Assembly (NCBI RefSeq): GCF_029227915.1 | Contig: NC_079878.1 | Coordinates: 26,375,501-26,439,500 of the forward strand | Source: Hydractinia symbiolongicarpus | Taxonomy: Eukaryota; Cnidaria; Hydrozoa; Anthoathecata; Hydractiniidae | Direction: 5' to 3' | DNA: 64,000 nucleotides | Part shown: piece after piece, positions 63,500-64,000 of the stretch | Layout: every line of letters starts with the position of its first letter | Position numbering within the stretch: position 1 is the first letter of the stretch | The notes under the pieces: model-generated | The model's database searches: none | Seen by the model: the letters and a program-made list of their open reading frames with translations, nothing else | What the model was told of the DNA's origin: nothing | Translations under genes and position numbers: made by a program

Positions 63500-64000
<501 letters not shown>

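Overview
This is an AT-rich, intron-rich metazoan nuclear window. It carries six protein-coding genes of ordinary animal cell biology, spread among many DNA transposons and their non-autonomous derivatives. Split genes with GT-AG introns, a calmodulin-type gene with introns at the classic positions, and TTAA- and TIR-type elements rule out a prokaryote. The gene set and element content suggest an invertebrate, possibly a cnidarian, but no single feature proves the clade. All gene models were built by hand from splice sites and codon phase.

Layout. On the minus strand, 248-2395 (possibly from 7320) is CAPZB (F-actin capping protein beta); its last exon lies off the left edge. Its probable first intron and 5' flank (2.4-9.8 kb) hold a TTAA-flanked MITE, a 1.4 kb TIR element with repeated GTCCCATACGTAAC motifs, a degenerate CTGATTATG array and two LINE relics. 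On the minus strand, 9876-19703 is a 12-exon POM121-like transmembrane FG nucleoporin with a tandem-repeat element in one intron. At 20.2-20.8 kb is a 33-bp inverted-repeat element containing a tRNA-like SINE.

22761-29108 is a 6.35 kb transposon with 41-bp TIRs. It encodes a multi-exon, transposase-like protein with a chromodomain-like start and a CDxCGGQN signature. I consider it the most interesting object here. It ends less than 400 bp before TRAIP (plus strand, 29492-41716, 12 exons), an E3 ubiquitin ligase of replication-stress repair. TRAIP introns host an internally deleted hAT element (31125-33229) that keeps an open zinc-finger reading frame, and a 1.2 kb TIR element (34949-36166).

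44108-47528 (plus) is a calmodulin-like gene with vertebrate-like intron positions and an altered EF-hand 1. 51057-60797 (minus) is a PLEKHM1-like RUN plus Rubicon-homology gene with no PH domains in the model. 62065-63349 (minus) is XXYLT1, a xylosyltransferase that modifies O-glucosylated EGF repeats. The window ends in more than 320 bp of (AT)n.

The host genes are not an operon or pathway. They cover actin capping, the nuclear pore, genome maintenance, calcium signalling, endolysosome/autophagy traffic and Golgi/ER glycosylation. The shared theme is heavy transposon loading of introns and flanks while the reading frames stay intact.
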